From Methylobacterium sp. J-090 (lineage in GTDB: Bacteria > Pseudomonadota > Alphaproteobacteria > Rhizobiales > Beijerinckiaceae): a DNA stretch of 64,000 nt. Positions 8,150 through 17,501 of this stretch are shown piece by piece; within the stretch, counting starts at the first letter, position 1; each line of letters starts with the position of its first letter. The notes below the pieces were generated by a model, which worked only from the letters and a program-made list of their open reading frames with translations, had not been told where the DNA came from and did not search any database. The stretch lies in assembly GCF_022829345.1 (NCBI RefSeq), contig NZ_JAKSXV010000060.1, positions 1 to 64,000 on the forward strand, read 5' to 3'. The translations under genes were made by a program, and so were the position numbers.

Positions 8150-8173
8150 GGGGGCGGCCCGGAGGCCGCCCCC
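8150..8173. terminator. Strong hairpin between convergent ybaB and pckA
   Basis: GGGGGCGGCC at 8150-8159 is the exact inverse of GGCCGCCCCC at 8164-8173, with a four-base loop CGGA. It sits between the two stop codons and can serve both strands. No long T run follows on either strand, so termination may be only partly intrinsic. Confidence 0.7.
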
Positions 8174-8179
8174 CAAGGA

Positions 8180-9799
8180 TCAGGCCGCGATGGCCTGCGC
8201 GGACGGTTCGGCCGCCCGCACGTCGGCATCGACATGCTCGGCGAAGCGCTTGAAGTTCTCCTGGAACATGGCGACGAGGCGCGTCGCCGTCTCGGCGAAG
8301 GCCGCCTTGTTGGCCCAGGTCTGAACCGGCGAGAGGACGTGCGGCTCGACGCCCGGCACCGAGACCGGCACCTGGAAACCGAAATACGGGTCGCGCCGGA
8401 ACTCGACCTGGGACAGGGAGCCGTCCAGGGCGGCCGCGAGCAGGCGGCGGGTGACACGGATCGGCATGCGCCGGCCGGTGCCGACGCCGCCCCCGGTCCA
8501 GCCGGTGTTGACGAGCCAGCAATCGACGTCGTGCTTCGCGATGAGGTCGCGCAGGAGGTTGCCGTAGACGCTCGGGTGGCGCGGCATGAAGGGCGCTCCA
8601 AAGCAGGTCGAGAACGTTGCCTCGGGCGCCGTCAGGCCGCGCTCGGTGCCGGCCACCTTGGCGGTGTAGCCGGACAGGAAGTGATACATCGCTTCCGCCC
8701 CCGTGAGCCGGGCGATGGGCGGCATCACCCCGAACGCGTCGCAGGTGAGCATGACGATGTTCTTCGGGTGTGCGGCACGCCCCGTGGTGCTCGCGTTGGC
8801 GATGAAGTCGAGGGGATAGGCGCAGCGGGTGTTCTCCGTGCGCGAAGCGTCGTCGAAATCCGGCACCCGGGTCTCGGGGTCGACGACCACATTCTCCATC
8901 ACCGTGCCGAAGCGCTCGGTGGTGGCGTAGATCTCCGGTTCGGCGTTGCGCGAGAGGCGGATGGTCTTGGCATAGCAGCCGCCCTCGAAGTTGAAGATCC
9001 CGTCCGGGCTCCAGCCATGCTCGTCGTCACCGAGCAGCATGCGCGAAGAATCGTTGGAGAGGGTGGTCTTGCCCGTGCCCGACAGGCCGAAGAACAGGGC
9101 CGACTGGCCGGCCTCGTTCAGCGCCACGTTGGCCGAGCAGTGCATCGGCATCACGCCGACCTTGGGCAGGCGGTAGTTGAGGTAGGTGAAGACCGACTTC
9201 TTCATCTCGCCCGCATAGGCCGACCCGCCGATGAGGACGATGCGGCGGGAAAAATCGATGGCGATGACCGTCTTCGAACGGCAGCCGTGGCGATGCGGCT
9301 GGGCCTCGAAGCTCGGCAGGTCGATGATCGTCAGCTCCGGCACGAAATCGGACAGGGTCTCGCGCTCGGGCCGGATCAGCAGGTTGCGGATGAAGAGCGA
9401 ATGCCAGGCGAGCTCCGTGAACACACGGGCTTTCACCCGGTGGCACGGATCGGCGCCGCCGTGGAGGTCCTGGGCGAACAGCTCGCGGCCCTCGGCATGG
9501 GCGAGAAAATCCTGGAACAGCGTCTCGAACTGTTCGGCCGTGATCGCGCCGTTGTTCTCCCACCAGACCTCGGTCTCGGTGGCCGCATCGCGCACCACGA
9601 ACTTGTCCTTGGGCGAGCGTCCCGTATGGCTGCCGGTGGTCGCCACGAGGGCACCGCCCTGTGCGAGTTCGGCCTCGTTCCGGCGCAAGGCCTCCTCGTA
9701 GAGGCGGGGTGCCTCGAGGTTCCAGTGCACGGCTTTCAGGTGACGCAGGCCGATGGCCTCGGCGCCGTGGCCCGAATTGAAAAGTCCGATATTGGTCAT
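8180..9799 (-). CDS. pckA: Phosphoenolpyruvate carboxykinase (ATP)
   Basis: Converts oxaloacetate and ATP to phosphoenolpyruvate and CO2 in gluconeogenesis. The start at 9799 gives 539 residues, the family length, and has GAGGAGG just upstream. A longer in-frame extension to 9988 is not conserved in character. The kinase-1a loop is GLSGTGKTT (238-246), preceded by the Lys/His metal-ligand region (GEMKKSVF, about 198-205; MHCSAN, about 219-224). [10 protein letters not shown] is the downstream adenine-binding signature. It lies on the strand opposite dnaX-ybaB-recR. Confidence 0.96.
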   Translation of the reverse strand: MTNIGLFNSGHGAEAIGLRHLKAVHWNLEAPRLYEEALRRNEAELAQGGALVATTGSHTGRSPKDKFVVRDAATETEVWWENNGAITAEQFETLFQDFLAHAEGRELFAQDLHGGADPCHRVKARVFTELAWHSLFIRNLLIRPERETLSDFVPELTIIDLPSFEAQPHRHGCRSKTVIAIDFSRRIVLIGGSAYAGEMKKSVFTYLNYRLPKVGVMPMHCSANVALNEAGQSALFFGLSGTGKTTLSNDSSRMLLGDDEHGWSPDGIFNFEGGCYAKTIRLSRNAEPEIYATTERFGTVMENVVVDPETRVPDFDDASRTENTRCAYPLDFIANASTTGRAAHPKNIVMLTCDAFGVMPPIARLTGAEAMYHFLSGYTAKVAGTERGLTAPEATFSTCFGAPFMPRHPSVYGNLLRDLIAKHDVDCWLVNTGWTGGGVGTGRRMPIRVTRRLLAAALDGSLSQVEFRRDPYFGFQVPVSVPGVEPHVLSPVQTWANKAAFAETATRLVAMFQENFKRFAEHVDADVRAAEPSAQAIAA

Positions 9800-10137
9800 G
9801 CGCGTTCCTCCTCGGGCACCTGATCGCTCCGCCGGGCCGAACTCGTTGTCTGGGGCGTCCGCGCGGTCGTTCAGGTCCGCCGCGCGCAGGTTCGCCGCCC
9901 CACGAGTCACCGTTTGTGCTCGGTTGCTCAAATCTTGCCGACAAATCACGTTTGCGACAATGGAAAAAGAAATTTGACGTTTGGCCATCCGGCCTCGGCG
10001 CGTGCGCGGGGGCGAAACCGGAGGTGGGCGACCCTATGTAACGGTGATCCCCGCTTTCGCCGGGAACGCTTCACCCGCTATCCGGCACGAACCCCGCGGC
10101 GGCCTCAAGCGGCCGCACGAGCCCAGACGGACCGTCC
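9800..10137. promoter_or_regulatory. Divergent intergenic region between pckA and recR
   Basis: 338 bases without a gene. On the minus strand, TTGTCG (9960-9955) and CAAGAT (9937-9932) are 17 bases apart in an AT-richer patch and could be the -35 and -10 of pckA. That leaves a leader of about 130 bases. Nothing comparable is clear for recR, which has no obvious Shine-Dalgarno sequence. Confidence 0.3.
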
Positions 10138-10743
10138 ATGCCCCAAGCCGTCGCCGGTCCCGAGATCGAGCGCCTGATCCAGCTCCTCGCCCGCATGCCG
10201 GGCCTCGGCCCGCGCTCGGCCCGGCGCGCCGCCCTGCAACTGATCAAGAAGCGCGAGACCCTGCTCGCTCCCCTGGCCGACGCCATGCGGATCGCCTCCG
10301 AGCGCATCGTCGTGTGCAGCGCCTGCGGCAACGTCGATACCGCCGAGCCCTGCACCATCTGCCGCGACGCGAGCCGCGATCCGTCCACCCTCGTAGTGGT
10401 GGAAGACGTGTCGGATCTGTGGGCCCTGGAGCGCTCGGGCGCGGTGACCGCCCGCTACCACGTGCTGGGCGGCGTGCTCTCGGCCCTCGATGGCGTGCGT
10501 CCCGAGCACCTCAACCTCGACAGCCTCGTGGCCCGGGCCGCCGACCCGGCCATGCGCGAGATCATCCTGGCGCTGAACGCCACCGTCGATGGTCAGACCA
10601 CGGCGCATTACGTCACCGAATCGCTGAAAAGCCATAACCTGAAGATCACCCGCCTCGCCCACGGCGTGCCGGTGGGCGGCGAGCTCGACTACCTCGACGA
10701 AGGCACGCTCACGGCCGCCATCCGAAGCCGCACGCCGTTCTGA
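10138..10743 (+). CDS. recR: Recombination mediator RecR
   Basis: 201 residues, full length. A helix-hairpin-helix segment ([14 protein letters not shown], about 17-30) is followed by the four-cysteine zinc finger CSACG...CTIC (Cys60, 63, 72, 75). The Toprim domain opens with [17 protein letters not shown] (about 85-101). RecR acts with RecF/RecO to load RecA at gaps. It is first in a run with def, fmt and truA, although 100 bases separate it from def. Confidence 0.96.
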   Translation: MPQAVAGPEIERLIQLLARMPGLGPRSARRAALQLIKKRETLLAPLADAMRIASERIVVCSACGNVDTAEPCTICRDASRDPSTLVVVEDVSDLWALERSGAVTARYHVLGGVLSALDGVRPEHLNLDSLVARAADPAMREIILALNATVDGQTTAHYVTESLKSHNLKITRLAHGVPVGGELDYLDEGTLTAAIRSRTPF

Positions 10744-10843
10744 ACGACGGTCGACTGGAGCGGTCATTTGACCGCTCATCGGCGCAACCTTATCTGCGGA
10801 GGATCGGGGCGCGGCCCCGCCTCACAGCCCAAGCCCGAATCCC

Positions 10844-11359
10844 ATGACCATTCGTCCGCTCGTCATCCTGCCCGACCCGATCCTGCGCAAGATCTCCGAG
10901 CCGGTCGGCCCCGTGACGGACGAGGTCCGCACCCTCGTGGCCGACATGCTGGAGACCATGTACGACGCCCCCGGCGTCGGCCTGGCGGCAATCCAGATCG
11001 GCGTGGCGAAGCGCGTCGTCACCATCGACACCTCGAAGGACGAGGACGACCGCCGGCCGCAGATCTTCCTCGATCCCGAGATCGTCTGGAGTTCGGACGA
11101 GAAGCGCGTCTACGACGAGGGCTGCCTGTCGATCCCCGAGTATTACGGCGAGGTCGAGCGCCCGGACCGGGTCCGCGTGCGGTTCCGCGGCCTCGACGGT
11201 GCGACCCAGGAGATCGAGGCCGACGGGCTGCTCGCCACCTGCATCCAGCACGAGATCGACCACCTCGACGGCGTGTTGTTCATCGATCACCTGTCGAAGC
11301 TGAAGCGCGACCGGGTGGTGAAGAAATTCGCCAAGGCGGCCAAGCGCGACGCCGCCTGA
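10844..11359 (+). CDS. def: Peptide deformylase
   Basis: Removes the N-formyl group from nascent proteins using an iron (or zinc) centre. All three family motifs are present: [10 protein letters not shown] (44-53), EGCLS (92-96, Cys94 as metal ligand) and QHEIDH (135-140, two His ligands and the catalytic Glu137). The length of 171 is normal for type 1 enzymes. fmt follows after 22 bases, so formylation and deformylation are encoded together. Confidence 0.96.
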   Translation: MTIRPLVILPDPILRKISEPVGPVTDEVRTLVADMLETMYDAPGVGLAAIQIGVAKRVVTIDTSKDEDDRRPQIFLDPEIVWSSDEKRVYDEGCLSIPEYYGEVERPDRVRVRFRGLDGATQEIEADGLLATCIQHEIDHLDGVLFIDHLSKLKRDRVVKKFAKAAKRDAA

Positions 11360-11381
11360 ACCGGTATCAAGGACAAAATCC

Positions 11382-12314
11382 ATGCGCGTCGTGTTCATGG
11401 GCACGCCGGATTTCGCCGTGCCGACCTTGTCGCGCCTCCACGCCGACGGCCACGCCATTGTCGCGGTCTACACTCGCGCGCCGGCGAAAGCCGGGCGCGG
11501 CATGGCCCTGAAGGCCTCTCCCGTCCAGGTGATGGCCGAGGGTCTCGGCGCGCCCGTGCTGACGCCCGCGACCCTGAAGACGCCGGAGGCAGCCGAGACC
11601 TTCCGGGGGCACGCGGCCGATGTCGCCGTGGTGGTGGCCTACGGGATGCTGCTGCCGCAGGCGATCCTCGATCTGCCGCGCCACGGCTGCCTCAACCTGC
11701 ACGGCTCTCTGCTGCCGCGCTGGCGCGGTGCGGCCCCGATCCAGCGCGCCGTGATGGCGGGTGATGCCGAAAGCGGTGTTGGCGTGATGCGGATGGAAGC
11801 CGGCCTCGACACCGGCCCGGTGGCCCTGGAGGCGCGCCTGCCGATCACGGCCGGCATGAGCGCCGGTGACCTGCACGATGCCCTGATGCCCCTCGGCGCC
11901 GACCTGATGGCGCGAGCCCTCGCGAGTCTGGCGCGCGGCGACCTCACCTTCACGCCGCAGGCCACGGAGGGTGTCGTCTACGCCCACAAGATCACCAACG
12001 ACGAGGCGCGCATCGATTGGAGCCGCCCGGCGGCGGCGGTCGCCAACCACATCAACGGGCTCAGCCCCTTCCCAGGTGCCTTCGTCGAGGCCGATCTCGG
12101 CAAGGGCGTCGAGCGCGTGAAGGTTCTGGGCGCCATTGCGACGGACGGCTCGGGCGCCCCCGGCACGATCCTCGACGAGGCCTGCACCCTCGCCTGCGAT
12201 ACGGGTGCCGTCCGCCTCACGGCCCTGCGCCGCGCCGGCAAGGGCGGCGCCGCCACGGGGCCGGAATTCCTTCGCGGCGCTCGTCTGGCGCCCGGCGCGT
12301 CCCTCGGCGCCTGA
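11382..12314 (+). CDS. fmt: Methionyl-tRNA formyltransferase
   Basis: Transfers formyl from 10-formyl-THF to Met-tRNAfMet. The N-terminal domain carries the folate and catalytic motif NLHGSLLPRWRGAAPI (105-120), and downstream MEAGLDTGPV. The C-terminal OB-like domain binds the tRNA (about 210-310). At 310 residues it is typical. Its stop overlaps the truA start by one base (TGATG), implying translational coupling. Confidence 0.96.
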   Translation: MRVVFMGTPDFAVPTLSRLHADGHAIVAVYTRAPAKAGRGMALKASPVQVMAEGLGAPVLTPATLKTPEAAETFRGHAADVAVVVAYGMLLPQAILDLPRHGCLNLHGSLLPRWRGAAPIQRAVMAGDAESGVGVMRMEAGLDTGPVALEARLPITAGMSAGDLHDALMPLGADLMARALASLARGDLTFTPQATEGVVYAHKITNDEARIDWSRPAAAVANHINGLSPFPGAFVEADLGKGVERVKVLGAIATDGSGAPGTILDEACTLACDTGAVRLTALRRAGKGGAATGPEFLRGARLAPGASLGA

Positions 12315-13099
12315 TGTCGCGCTACAAGCTCGTCATCGAGTACGACGGCACGCCGTTCTGCGGCTGGCAGCGCCAGTCCGCGCAGCCCTCCGTGCAGGGT
12401 GCCATCGAGGGGGCGGTGACACGGTTCTCCGGCGAGACCGCCGGCCTCACCTGCGCCGGCCGCACGGATACGGGGGTTCACGCGACGCATCAGGTCGCGC
12501 ATCTCGACCTGGCCAAAGCGTGGCGGACGGACGTGGTGCGCGACGCCCTCAACGCGCATCTTCGGCCGCACCCGGTCTCGATTCTCAGTGTCGAGATCGT
12601 CGCCCCCGAGTTCAACGCCCGGCATTCCGCGTTTCGCCGGCACTACCGCTACCGCATCCTCAACCGGCGCAGCCCGGCGGCCCTGACGCGCGGCCAGGTC
12701 TGGCAGGTGCCCTGGCCCCTCGATGTCGCCGGGATGCAGGCGGCTGCCCGCCCGCTCCTCGGCTGCCACGACTTCACCGCCTTCCGCGCCGCAGAGTGCC
12801 AGGCCAAAAGCCCGATCCGGACCCTGGAGCAGCTCGACGTCGCGGTGCTGCCCATGGGCCATTTCGAGGAGATCGTGGTCGCGGCCTCCGCGCGCTCGTT
12901 CCTGCACCATCAGGTCCGGGGCCTCGTCGGCACCCTCGTGCTCGCGGGCTCCGGCAAGATCACGGCCGACGACGTCGCCGCAATCCTGGCGAGCCGCGAC
13001 CGCAGTCGCTGCGGGCCACTGGCGCCGTCGTGTGGGTTGACGCTGGTGGGAGTGGATTACGCAACCCACAACCAATTCCCGACCAACAATAAATCTTAG
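12314..13099 (+). CDS. truA: tRNA pseudouridine(38-40) synthase
   Basis: Isomerises uridines 38-40 in the anticodon stem-loop of tRNAs. The 261-residue product begins MSRYKLVIEYDGTPFCGWQ and has the catalytic aspartate in GRTDTGVHA (Asp52). ARSFLHHQVRGLVG is the other conserved TruA segment. It is the last gene of the def-fmt-truA run. The sequence turns T/A-rich just past the stop (13100-13150), but I see no convincing hairpin. Confidence 0.96.
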   Translation: MSRYKLVIEYDGTPFCGWQRQSAQPSVQGAIEGAVTRFSGETAGLTCAGRTDTGVHATHQVAHLDLAKAWRTDVVRDALNAHLRPHPVSILSVEIVAPEFNARHSAFRRHYRYRILNRRSPAALTRGQVWQVPWPLDVAGMQAAARPLLGCHDFTAFRAAECQAKSPIRTLEQLDVAVLPMGHFEEIVVAASARSFLHHQVRGLVGTLVLAGSGKITADDVAAILASRDRSRCGPLAPSCGLTLVGVDYATHNQFPTNNKS

Positions 13100-13175
13100 A
13101 TTGCATTTTTACGGGATAATGGGCTCTTTCGCACAACCTGAGCGGTTTTTTGTCGGGTAGCGTGGGATCGAACTC

Positions 13176-14552
13176 ATGGAAACACCTTTTCGAATCGTCA
13201 TCTTTCTCGCCACCACTTTCGCAGCCCTGTCACCGCTCATTTTCATCGCGATCCGAGAAGCGATCAAACGCCAGCGGCAGGAAACCATCAAAGATTTGGC
13301 CCTGGTCTTCGAGATCGCCGATCGGTTGAGCCCATCGCTGATCCCCTCCTTCGAATTCGTGAAGTACAAATACTTCATCGGTTCGAAGCGCCGGCTTGGG
13401 CCGGTCGTCGGTCCGACCCATCAGACCGCGGTGATCGCAGACCTCCCACGCCGGAAGGAAGATTTCGCGACTGTTTCATGGCTCATCGGCAGCATCCCGT
13501 TCAGCGTCCTGTCGGGCTTGACGATGTTCTACGCCCTATCGCTCCTTGTTTCGCTTCTGGCCCCGGCAGGGGGTGATTCGACACCGTTCCGCTGGCCGGG
13601 CGTGACCTACCCGACGCCTGGAGATCTCGGGATCGTATGGTTGCTCGGCCTGTGCGCAGCGTTCGCCGGCAGCTACCTCACGGCCCTGCGCAATCTCTAC
13701 CGGGCGATCAAGAACTTCGACCTCAGTCCCGGGACCCTGGTCGGCGAGACGATCCGGATGCTCCTGAGTGCCGTGCTGGCCCCGATCCTCGTGGTCGGCC
13801 TGCTTTGGATCGGAACCGAAACGATCAGGGCCCTGGCGATCAGTGAGGCCACGCTCACAGCGCCGTCCGTCATCGCCCTCGTGGTTGCCGCGAGTTTCAT
13901 TGCCGGCGTGATGCCGGAGGTCGTCCTGCGCAGCATCATCCAGCGGGATAAGCTGCGAAACTTCAAGCGCGAGAAAGAGGAGGTGTTCGAGGCGTTTAAG
14001 ATCACGCCGGTGGAAATCATCGATGGCATCGACAGCGATATCCGCATCCGCCTTGAAGACTACCACATCCACTCGACGCAGAACCTTGCCGCTGCCAACC
14101 CCCTGATGCTGTTCGTCGAGACGCCTTACGGAGTCTATCAGATCATGGATTGGGTCGCCCAGGCTCAGCTCTGCTGCTCCGTCGGGCGGGATCGGGTCAT
14201 CCGGCTCTGGCCCCTCGGTGTGCGAACCCTGTTCGATCTGGAGCGTCTGGCCGCCTCCAGCGACGGGGCGAACGAAGCCCTGCTCCTGGAAGTCGGGCGA
14301 GTGATCCTGGGCGAGGGACTGGTTCCGAAAGACGTCTCGAACCGTGCCGCTGCGGCCGCCCTGGTACGGGCCAGCATCGAGTTGCGCCTCGACGATCCGC
14401 ACGTTCAGCGCCTGCGCCAGATCTACATCGCCGTGGGCGACCGCCTTGGCGCGAGCAGTCGGCGGTTTCGGTCGAGCCGGCTCCTCTACCGGTGCCGCTA
14501 CCGCTCGGGTCGAGGCTGGCTGTGCCGGACCCTGAAGCCCAAAGCCGCCTGA
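13176..14552 (+). CDS. Uncharacterised membrane protein with large soluble tail
   Basis: 458 residues. Hydrophobic segments lie at about 6-27, 105-130, 151-172, 195-215 and 230-250, which gives five probable helices. A loop at about 28-104 and a soluble C-terminal region of some 200 residues (255-458) complete the layout. The tail begins with charged helix sequence (RDKLRNFKREKEEVFEAFKI) and has a segment VEIIDGIDSDIRIRLEDYHI that looks like a folded domain; no catalytic motif is recognised. The last 30 residues are Arg-rich. It is an isolated gene inserted between truA and the convergent dapE, suggesting accessory status. Function unknown. Confidence 0.8.
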   Translation: METPFRIVIFLATTFAALSPLIFIAIREAIKRQRQETIKDLALVFEIADRLSPSLIPSFEFVKYKYFIGSKRRLGPVVGPTHQTAVIADLPRRKEDFATVSWLIGSIPFSVLSGLTMFYALSLLVSLLAPAGGDSTPFRWPGVTYPTPGDLGIVWLLGLCAAFAGSYLTALRNLYRAIKNFDLSPGTLVGETIRMLLSAVLAPILVVGLLWIGTETIRALAISEATLTAPSVIALVVAASFIAGVMPEVVLRSIIQRDKLRNFKREKEEVFEAFKITPVEIIDGIDSDIRIRLEDYHIHSTQNLAAANPLMLFVETPYGVYQIMDWVAQAQLCCSVGRDRVIRLWPLGVRTLFDLERLAASSDGANEALLLEVGRVILGEGLVPKDVSNRAAAAALVRASIELRLDDPHVQRLRQIYIAVGDRLGASSRRFRSSRLLYRCRYRSGRGWLCRTLKPKAA

Positions 14553-14562
14553 CGGGTGCGGC

Positions 14563-15747
14563 TCACGCCGACCGTGCCGCATCGAAGTAAGCCCCGATCA
14601 CCCGCGTGTAGATCGCGGTCAGCCGGTTCAGGTCGGCCACGGCCACGCACTCGTCGGTCTGGTGCATGGTCTCGCCGACGAGGCCGAACTCGATGACCGG
14701 GCAGGCGTCCTTGATGAAGCGCGCATCCGAGGTGCCGCCCGTGGTTGAAAGCTTCGGCACCCGGCCGGTCTCGGTCTCGATGGCTGCGACGACGAGGTCG
14801 GTGAAGGCGTCGGGCCGGGTGAGGAAGGCCGGCGCGTTCGAGGGCTGTAGGTCGAGGCTGTAGCGCACGGCGTTGCCGGCGGCGCGTTCCAGGCGGGCGC
14901 GAATTTCGGCGCCGAGCGTCTCGGCCGTCCAGCCCTCGTTGAAGCGGATGTTGAAGGTCGCCCGCGCCTCCGCCGGGATGACGTTGGTGGCCGGGTTGCC
15001 GACATCGAGGGTGGTGAATTCGAGGTTCGACGCGTCGAAATGCCGGGTACCGCCATCCAGCGGCGCGGCCAGCAGCGCACCCGCGAGGCGCAGCATCCCG
15101 GGGATCGGGTTCTCGGCCCGGTGCGGGTAGGCGACATGGCCCTGGCGGCCATGGACCGTGAGCTTGCCGGTGAGCGACCCGCGCCGGCCGATCTTGATCA
15201 TGTCGCCGAGGCGCTCGGGATTCGTCGGCTCGCCGAGCAGGCAATGGTCGAAGCGCTCGCCGCGCGCCCGCGCCCATTCCAGGAGCTTCACCGTGCCGTT
15301 GATGGCCGGCCCTTCCTCGTCGCCGGTGATGAGGAAGCCGAGGGAACCGCGGAAGTCCGGTCCGACCGCATCGAGGTAGTCGAGGGCGGCGGCGAGCATG
15401 CAGGCGATGCCGCCCTTCATGTCGACGGCGCCGCGCCCGTACAGGATTCCATCGGCGACGGTCCCGGCGAACGGCCCGTGGCGCCAGGCCGCGACATCCC
15501 CCGTCGGCACGACGTCGGTGTGGCCGGCAAACAGCAGGTAGGGCGCGCCGGTGCCGATGCGGGCATAGAGGTTGTCGATATCGGGCGTGCCCACGTCCGA
15601 GAAGCGCGGCCGATGGACCGTGAAGCCGGCGCCTTCCAAGACACCGCCGAGCCAATAGAGGGCGCCGCCCTCCTCCGGCGTCACCGAGGGGCAACGGATC
15701 AGGGCCTGGGCCAGCTTGAGCGGCGAACGGTCGAGGGAATCGGGCAC
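14563..15747 (-). CDS. dapE: Succinyl-diaminopimelate desuccinylase
   Basis: Hydrolyses N-succinyl-LL-2,6-diaminopimelate in lysine and peptidoglycan synthesis. It is a di-zinc M20 peptidase-like enzyme. Metal and catalytic residues are visible in HTDVVP (76-81; His76, Asp78), [10 protein letters not shown] (104-113; Asp109) and GDEEG (142-146). The dimerisation domain is central. 394 residues is close to the family length. The convergent membrane protein gene ends 10 bases from its stop. Confidence 0.95.
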   Translation of the reverse strand: MPDSLDRSPLKLAQALIRCPSVTPEEGGALYWLGGVLEGAGFTVHRPRFSDVGTPDIDNLYARIGTGAPYLLFAGHTDVVPTGDVAAWRHGPFAGTVADGILYGRGAVDMKGGIACMLAAALDYLDAVGPDFRGSLGFLITGDEEGPAINGTVKLLEWARARGERFDHCLLGEPTNPERLGDMIKIGRRGSLTGKLTVHGRQGHVAYPHRAENPIPGMLRLAGALLAAPLDGGTRHFDASNLEFTTLDVGNPATNVIPAEARATFNIRFNEGWTAETLGAEIRARLERAAGNAVRYSLDLQPSNAPAFLTRPDAFTDLVVAAIETETGRVPKLSTTGGTSDARFIKDACPVIEFGLVGETMHQTDECVAVADLNRLTAIYTRVIGAYFDAARSA

Positions 15748-15859
15748 GGCCAGAATCTCGCAGGGTCTCGGCGACTATCGCCACGGCCATAGGCGCGGGC
15801 CGCAGCGCACGCAAATCGCGGGGCTTCCGGTGGCGGTTCGCGAGGGTTATCTCCCGGTC

Positions 15860-16636
15860 ATGGCCCTGTCATCCGATGAAGTCGAACGCTACGCCCGCCA
15901 CCTCGTCCTGCGCGAGGTCGGCGGACCGGGCCAAGCCCGCCTCAAGGCGGCGCGCATCCTGGTGATCGGGGCCGGCGGCCTCGGCGCGCCGCTGATCCAG
16001 TATCTCGCGGCCGCCGGCATCGGCACCATCGGGGTCGTCGACGACGACACCGTGTCCCTGTCGAACCTTCAGCGGCAGGTGATCCACGGCACGCCGGATC
16101 TCGGCCGGCCGAAGGTCGAGAGTGCGGCCGACGCCGTGGCCCGGCTCAACCCGCATGTCAGTTTCGTAGCGCACCCCTTTCGGCTGACGCCGGAGAACGC
16201 CACGGACCTGATCGCGGATTACGACCTCGTCGCCGACGGCTCGGACAATTTTGCCACGCGCTACGCCGTCTCGGATGCGTGCTTCCACGTCGGGCGCCCC
16301 CTGGTGACGGCGGCCCTGGGCCAGTTCGACGGCTCGCTCACCACGATCCGCGCCCACGAAACCGGGGCGGACGGGCGGCCGAACCCGACCTATCGCTGCC
16401 TGTTCCCGAGCCCCCCGCCGCCCGGTTCCGTGCCGGCCTGCGCCGAGGCCGGGGTGCTGGGCGCGCTCGCCGGCATCATGGGCTCGCTCATGGCCCTGGA
16501 GGTGATCCGCGCGGTGGCCGAGTTCGGCGAGCCCCTGGTCGGACGCCTGCTCATGGTCGATGCGCGCTCGATGCGGTTCGAGACCCTGGGCTACGTCTGG
16601 GACCCGGAGAACCCGCTCAGCGGGACGACAGCGTGA
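15860..16636 (+). CDS. ThiF/MoeB/HesA-family adenylyltransferase
   Basis: E1-like enzymes adenylate the C-terminal Gly-Gly of sulfur carriers such as ThiS or MoaD. The start at 15860 (MALSSDEVERYARHLVLREV) matches the family; longer in-frame sequence back to 15716 overlaps dapE and is unlike it. The nucleotide-binding GAGGLG is at 37-42, followed by DDDTVSLSNLQRQV and the arginine-containing catalytic segment. RCLFPSPPPPG is present, but the paired CXXC zinc motifs of E. coli MoeB are not. No sulfur carrier gene is adjacent, so thiamine versus molybdopterin use is undecided. Confidence 0.85.
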   Translation: MALSSDEVERYARHLVLREVGGPGQARLKAARILVIGAGGLGAPLIQYLAAAGIGTIGVVDDDTVSLSNLQRQVIHGTPDLGRPKVESAADAVARLNPHVSFVAHPFRLTPENATDLIADYDLVADGSDNFATRYAVSDACFHVGRPLVTAALGQFDGSLTTIRAHETGADGRPNPTYRCLFPSPPPPGSVPACAEAGVLGALAGIMGSLMALEVIRAVAEFGEPLVGRLLMVDARSMRFETLGYVWDPENPLSGTTA

Positions 16637-16639
16637 TCC

Positions 16640-17479
16640 TCACGCGGCCTTGTCGAGGCAGCACTTCTTGAACTTCTTGCCGCTGCCGCACGGGCACGGA
16701 TCGTTGCGGCCGACATCCTTCAGGGGGTTTCGCACCGGCTGTCCGGCATCTTCGGCCGTCCAGGCGAGATCCGCGACGGGATCGTCGAGGGTGCCGTAGC
16801 GGCGCGGATCGAAGCGGGCGAGGTCGTCGGGCTTGGCTTCGGCCTGCCGCAGGGTGGTGCGGAACCACGGCGCGTCGCTGAACTCGTCGGTCAGGCGTCC
16901 GTCCTTGCGCGCGGCCGCCGAGCGCGGGGCCAGATCGCGAAACCCCAGCAGCGCAATGGTCTCCTCCCAGCCGACCCAGCCGATATCGCCCTCGACGGCC
17001 ACCCGTCTGTCGTCGAAGCGCACGAGGAGGTCGTGGGTCGCCTGCCGGTCGACGCGCCCCGTCTGGGTCAGGAAGGTCAGGGCCGCGAGGGCTTCGTTTC
17101 GGACGAAATCGTCGAGGGTGCTGTCGAGGATGAGTCGGTGGAGGGGGACCACCTCCCCGTCGAAGACGCTGACGAGGATGCGGGCGAGCGTCGTCGTCAC
17201 CGCGTCGCCCAGCAGGGCGTCGAGGGTGTCGCCATCCTGGTGCAGCAGACGGACCAGGGGGGCGAACACGCGGGTGTCGCGGGCGGCGGCGAGAACATGC
17301 AAGCCGTAGAATAGCAGGTTGGCGTCGGCCTCGGAGACCTCGGTTCCGTCCACGGGTCCGGCCAGTACGCGAAGGACCTCGTCGGCGATGGTCTCCGGCG
17401 CTTTGACGGCCTGGCGCAGTTCGGCGGCCGGCAAGTACTCGGCCGCCGAGAGGGCATCGACGAGGGCGCGGTCGATCAT
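16640..17479 (-). CDS. DUF1186 protein with C-terminal SEC-C motif
   Basis: 279 residues. The first ~250 are helical, in HEAT-like pairs ([20 protein letters not shown]), matching the DUF1186 type. The end is a SEC-C zinc-binding motif, [16 protein letters not shown], with its Cys residues intact. SEC-C motifs occur in SecA and in many proteins of unknown role and usually bind zinc and protein partners. It is convergent with the ThiF-like gene, with 3 bases between stops, and follows pheT on the same strand after 22 bases, so it may be co-transcribed with pheT. Confidence 0.85.
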   Translation of the reverse strand: MIDRALVDALSAAEYLPAAELRQAVKAPETIADEVLRVLAGPVDGTEVSEADANLLFYGLHVLAAARDTRVFAPLVRLLHQDGDTLDALLGDAVTTTLARILVSVFDGEVVPLHRLILDSTLDDFVRNEALAALTFLTQTGRVDRQATHDLLVRFDDRRVAVEGDIGWVGWEETIALLGFRDLAPRSAAARKDGRLTDEFSDAPWFRTTLRQAEAKPDDLARFDPRRYGTLDDPVADLAWTAEDAGQPVRNPLKDVGRNDPCPCGSGKKFKKCCLDKAA

Positions 17480-17501
17480 GGTGGGGCTCCGGGTCCGGGG
17501 G

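Noticed and set aside
8234..9823. 529-codon plus-strand frame over pckA
   Set aside because: Mirrors pckA in antisense; no domain, and the pckA reading has all kinase motifs.
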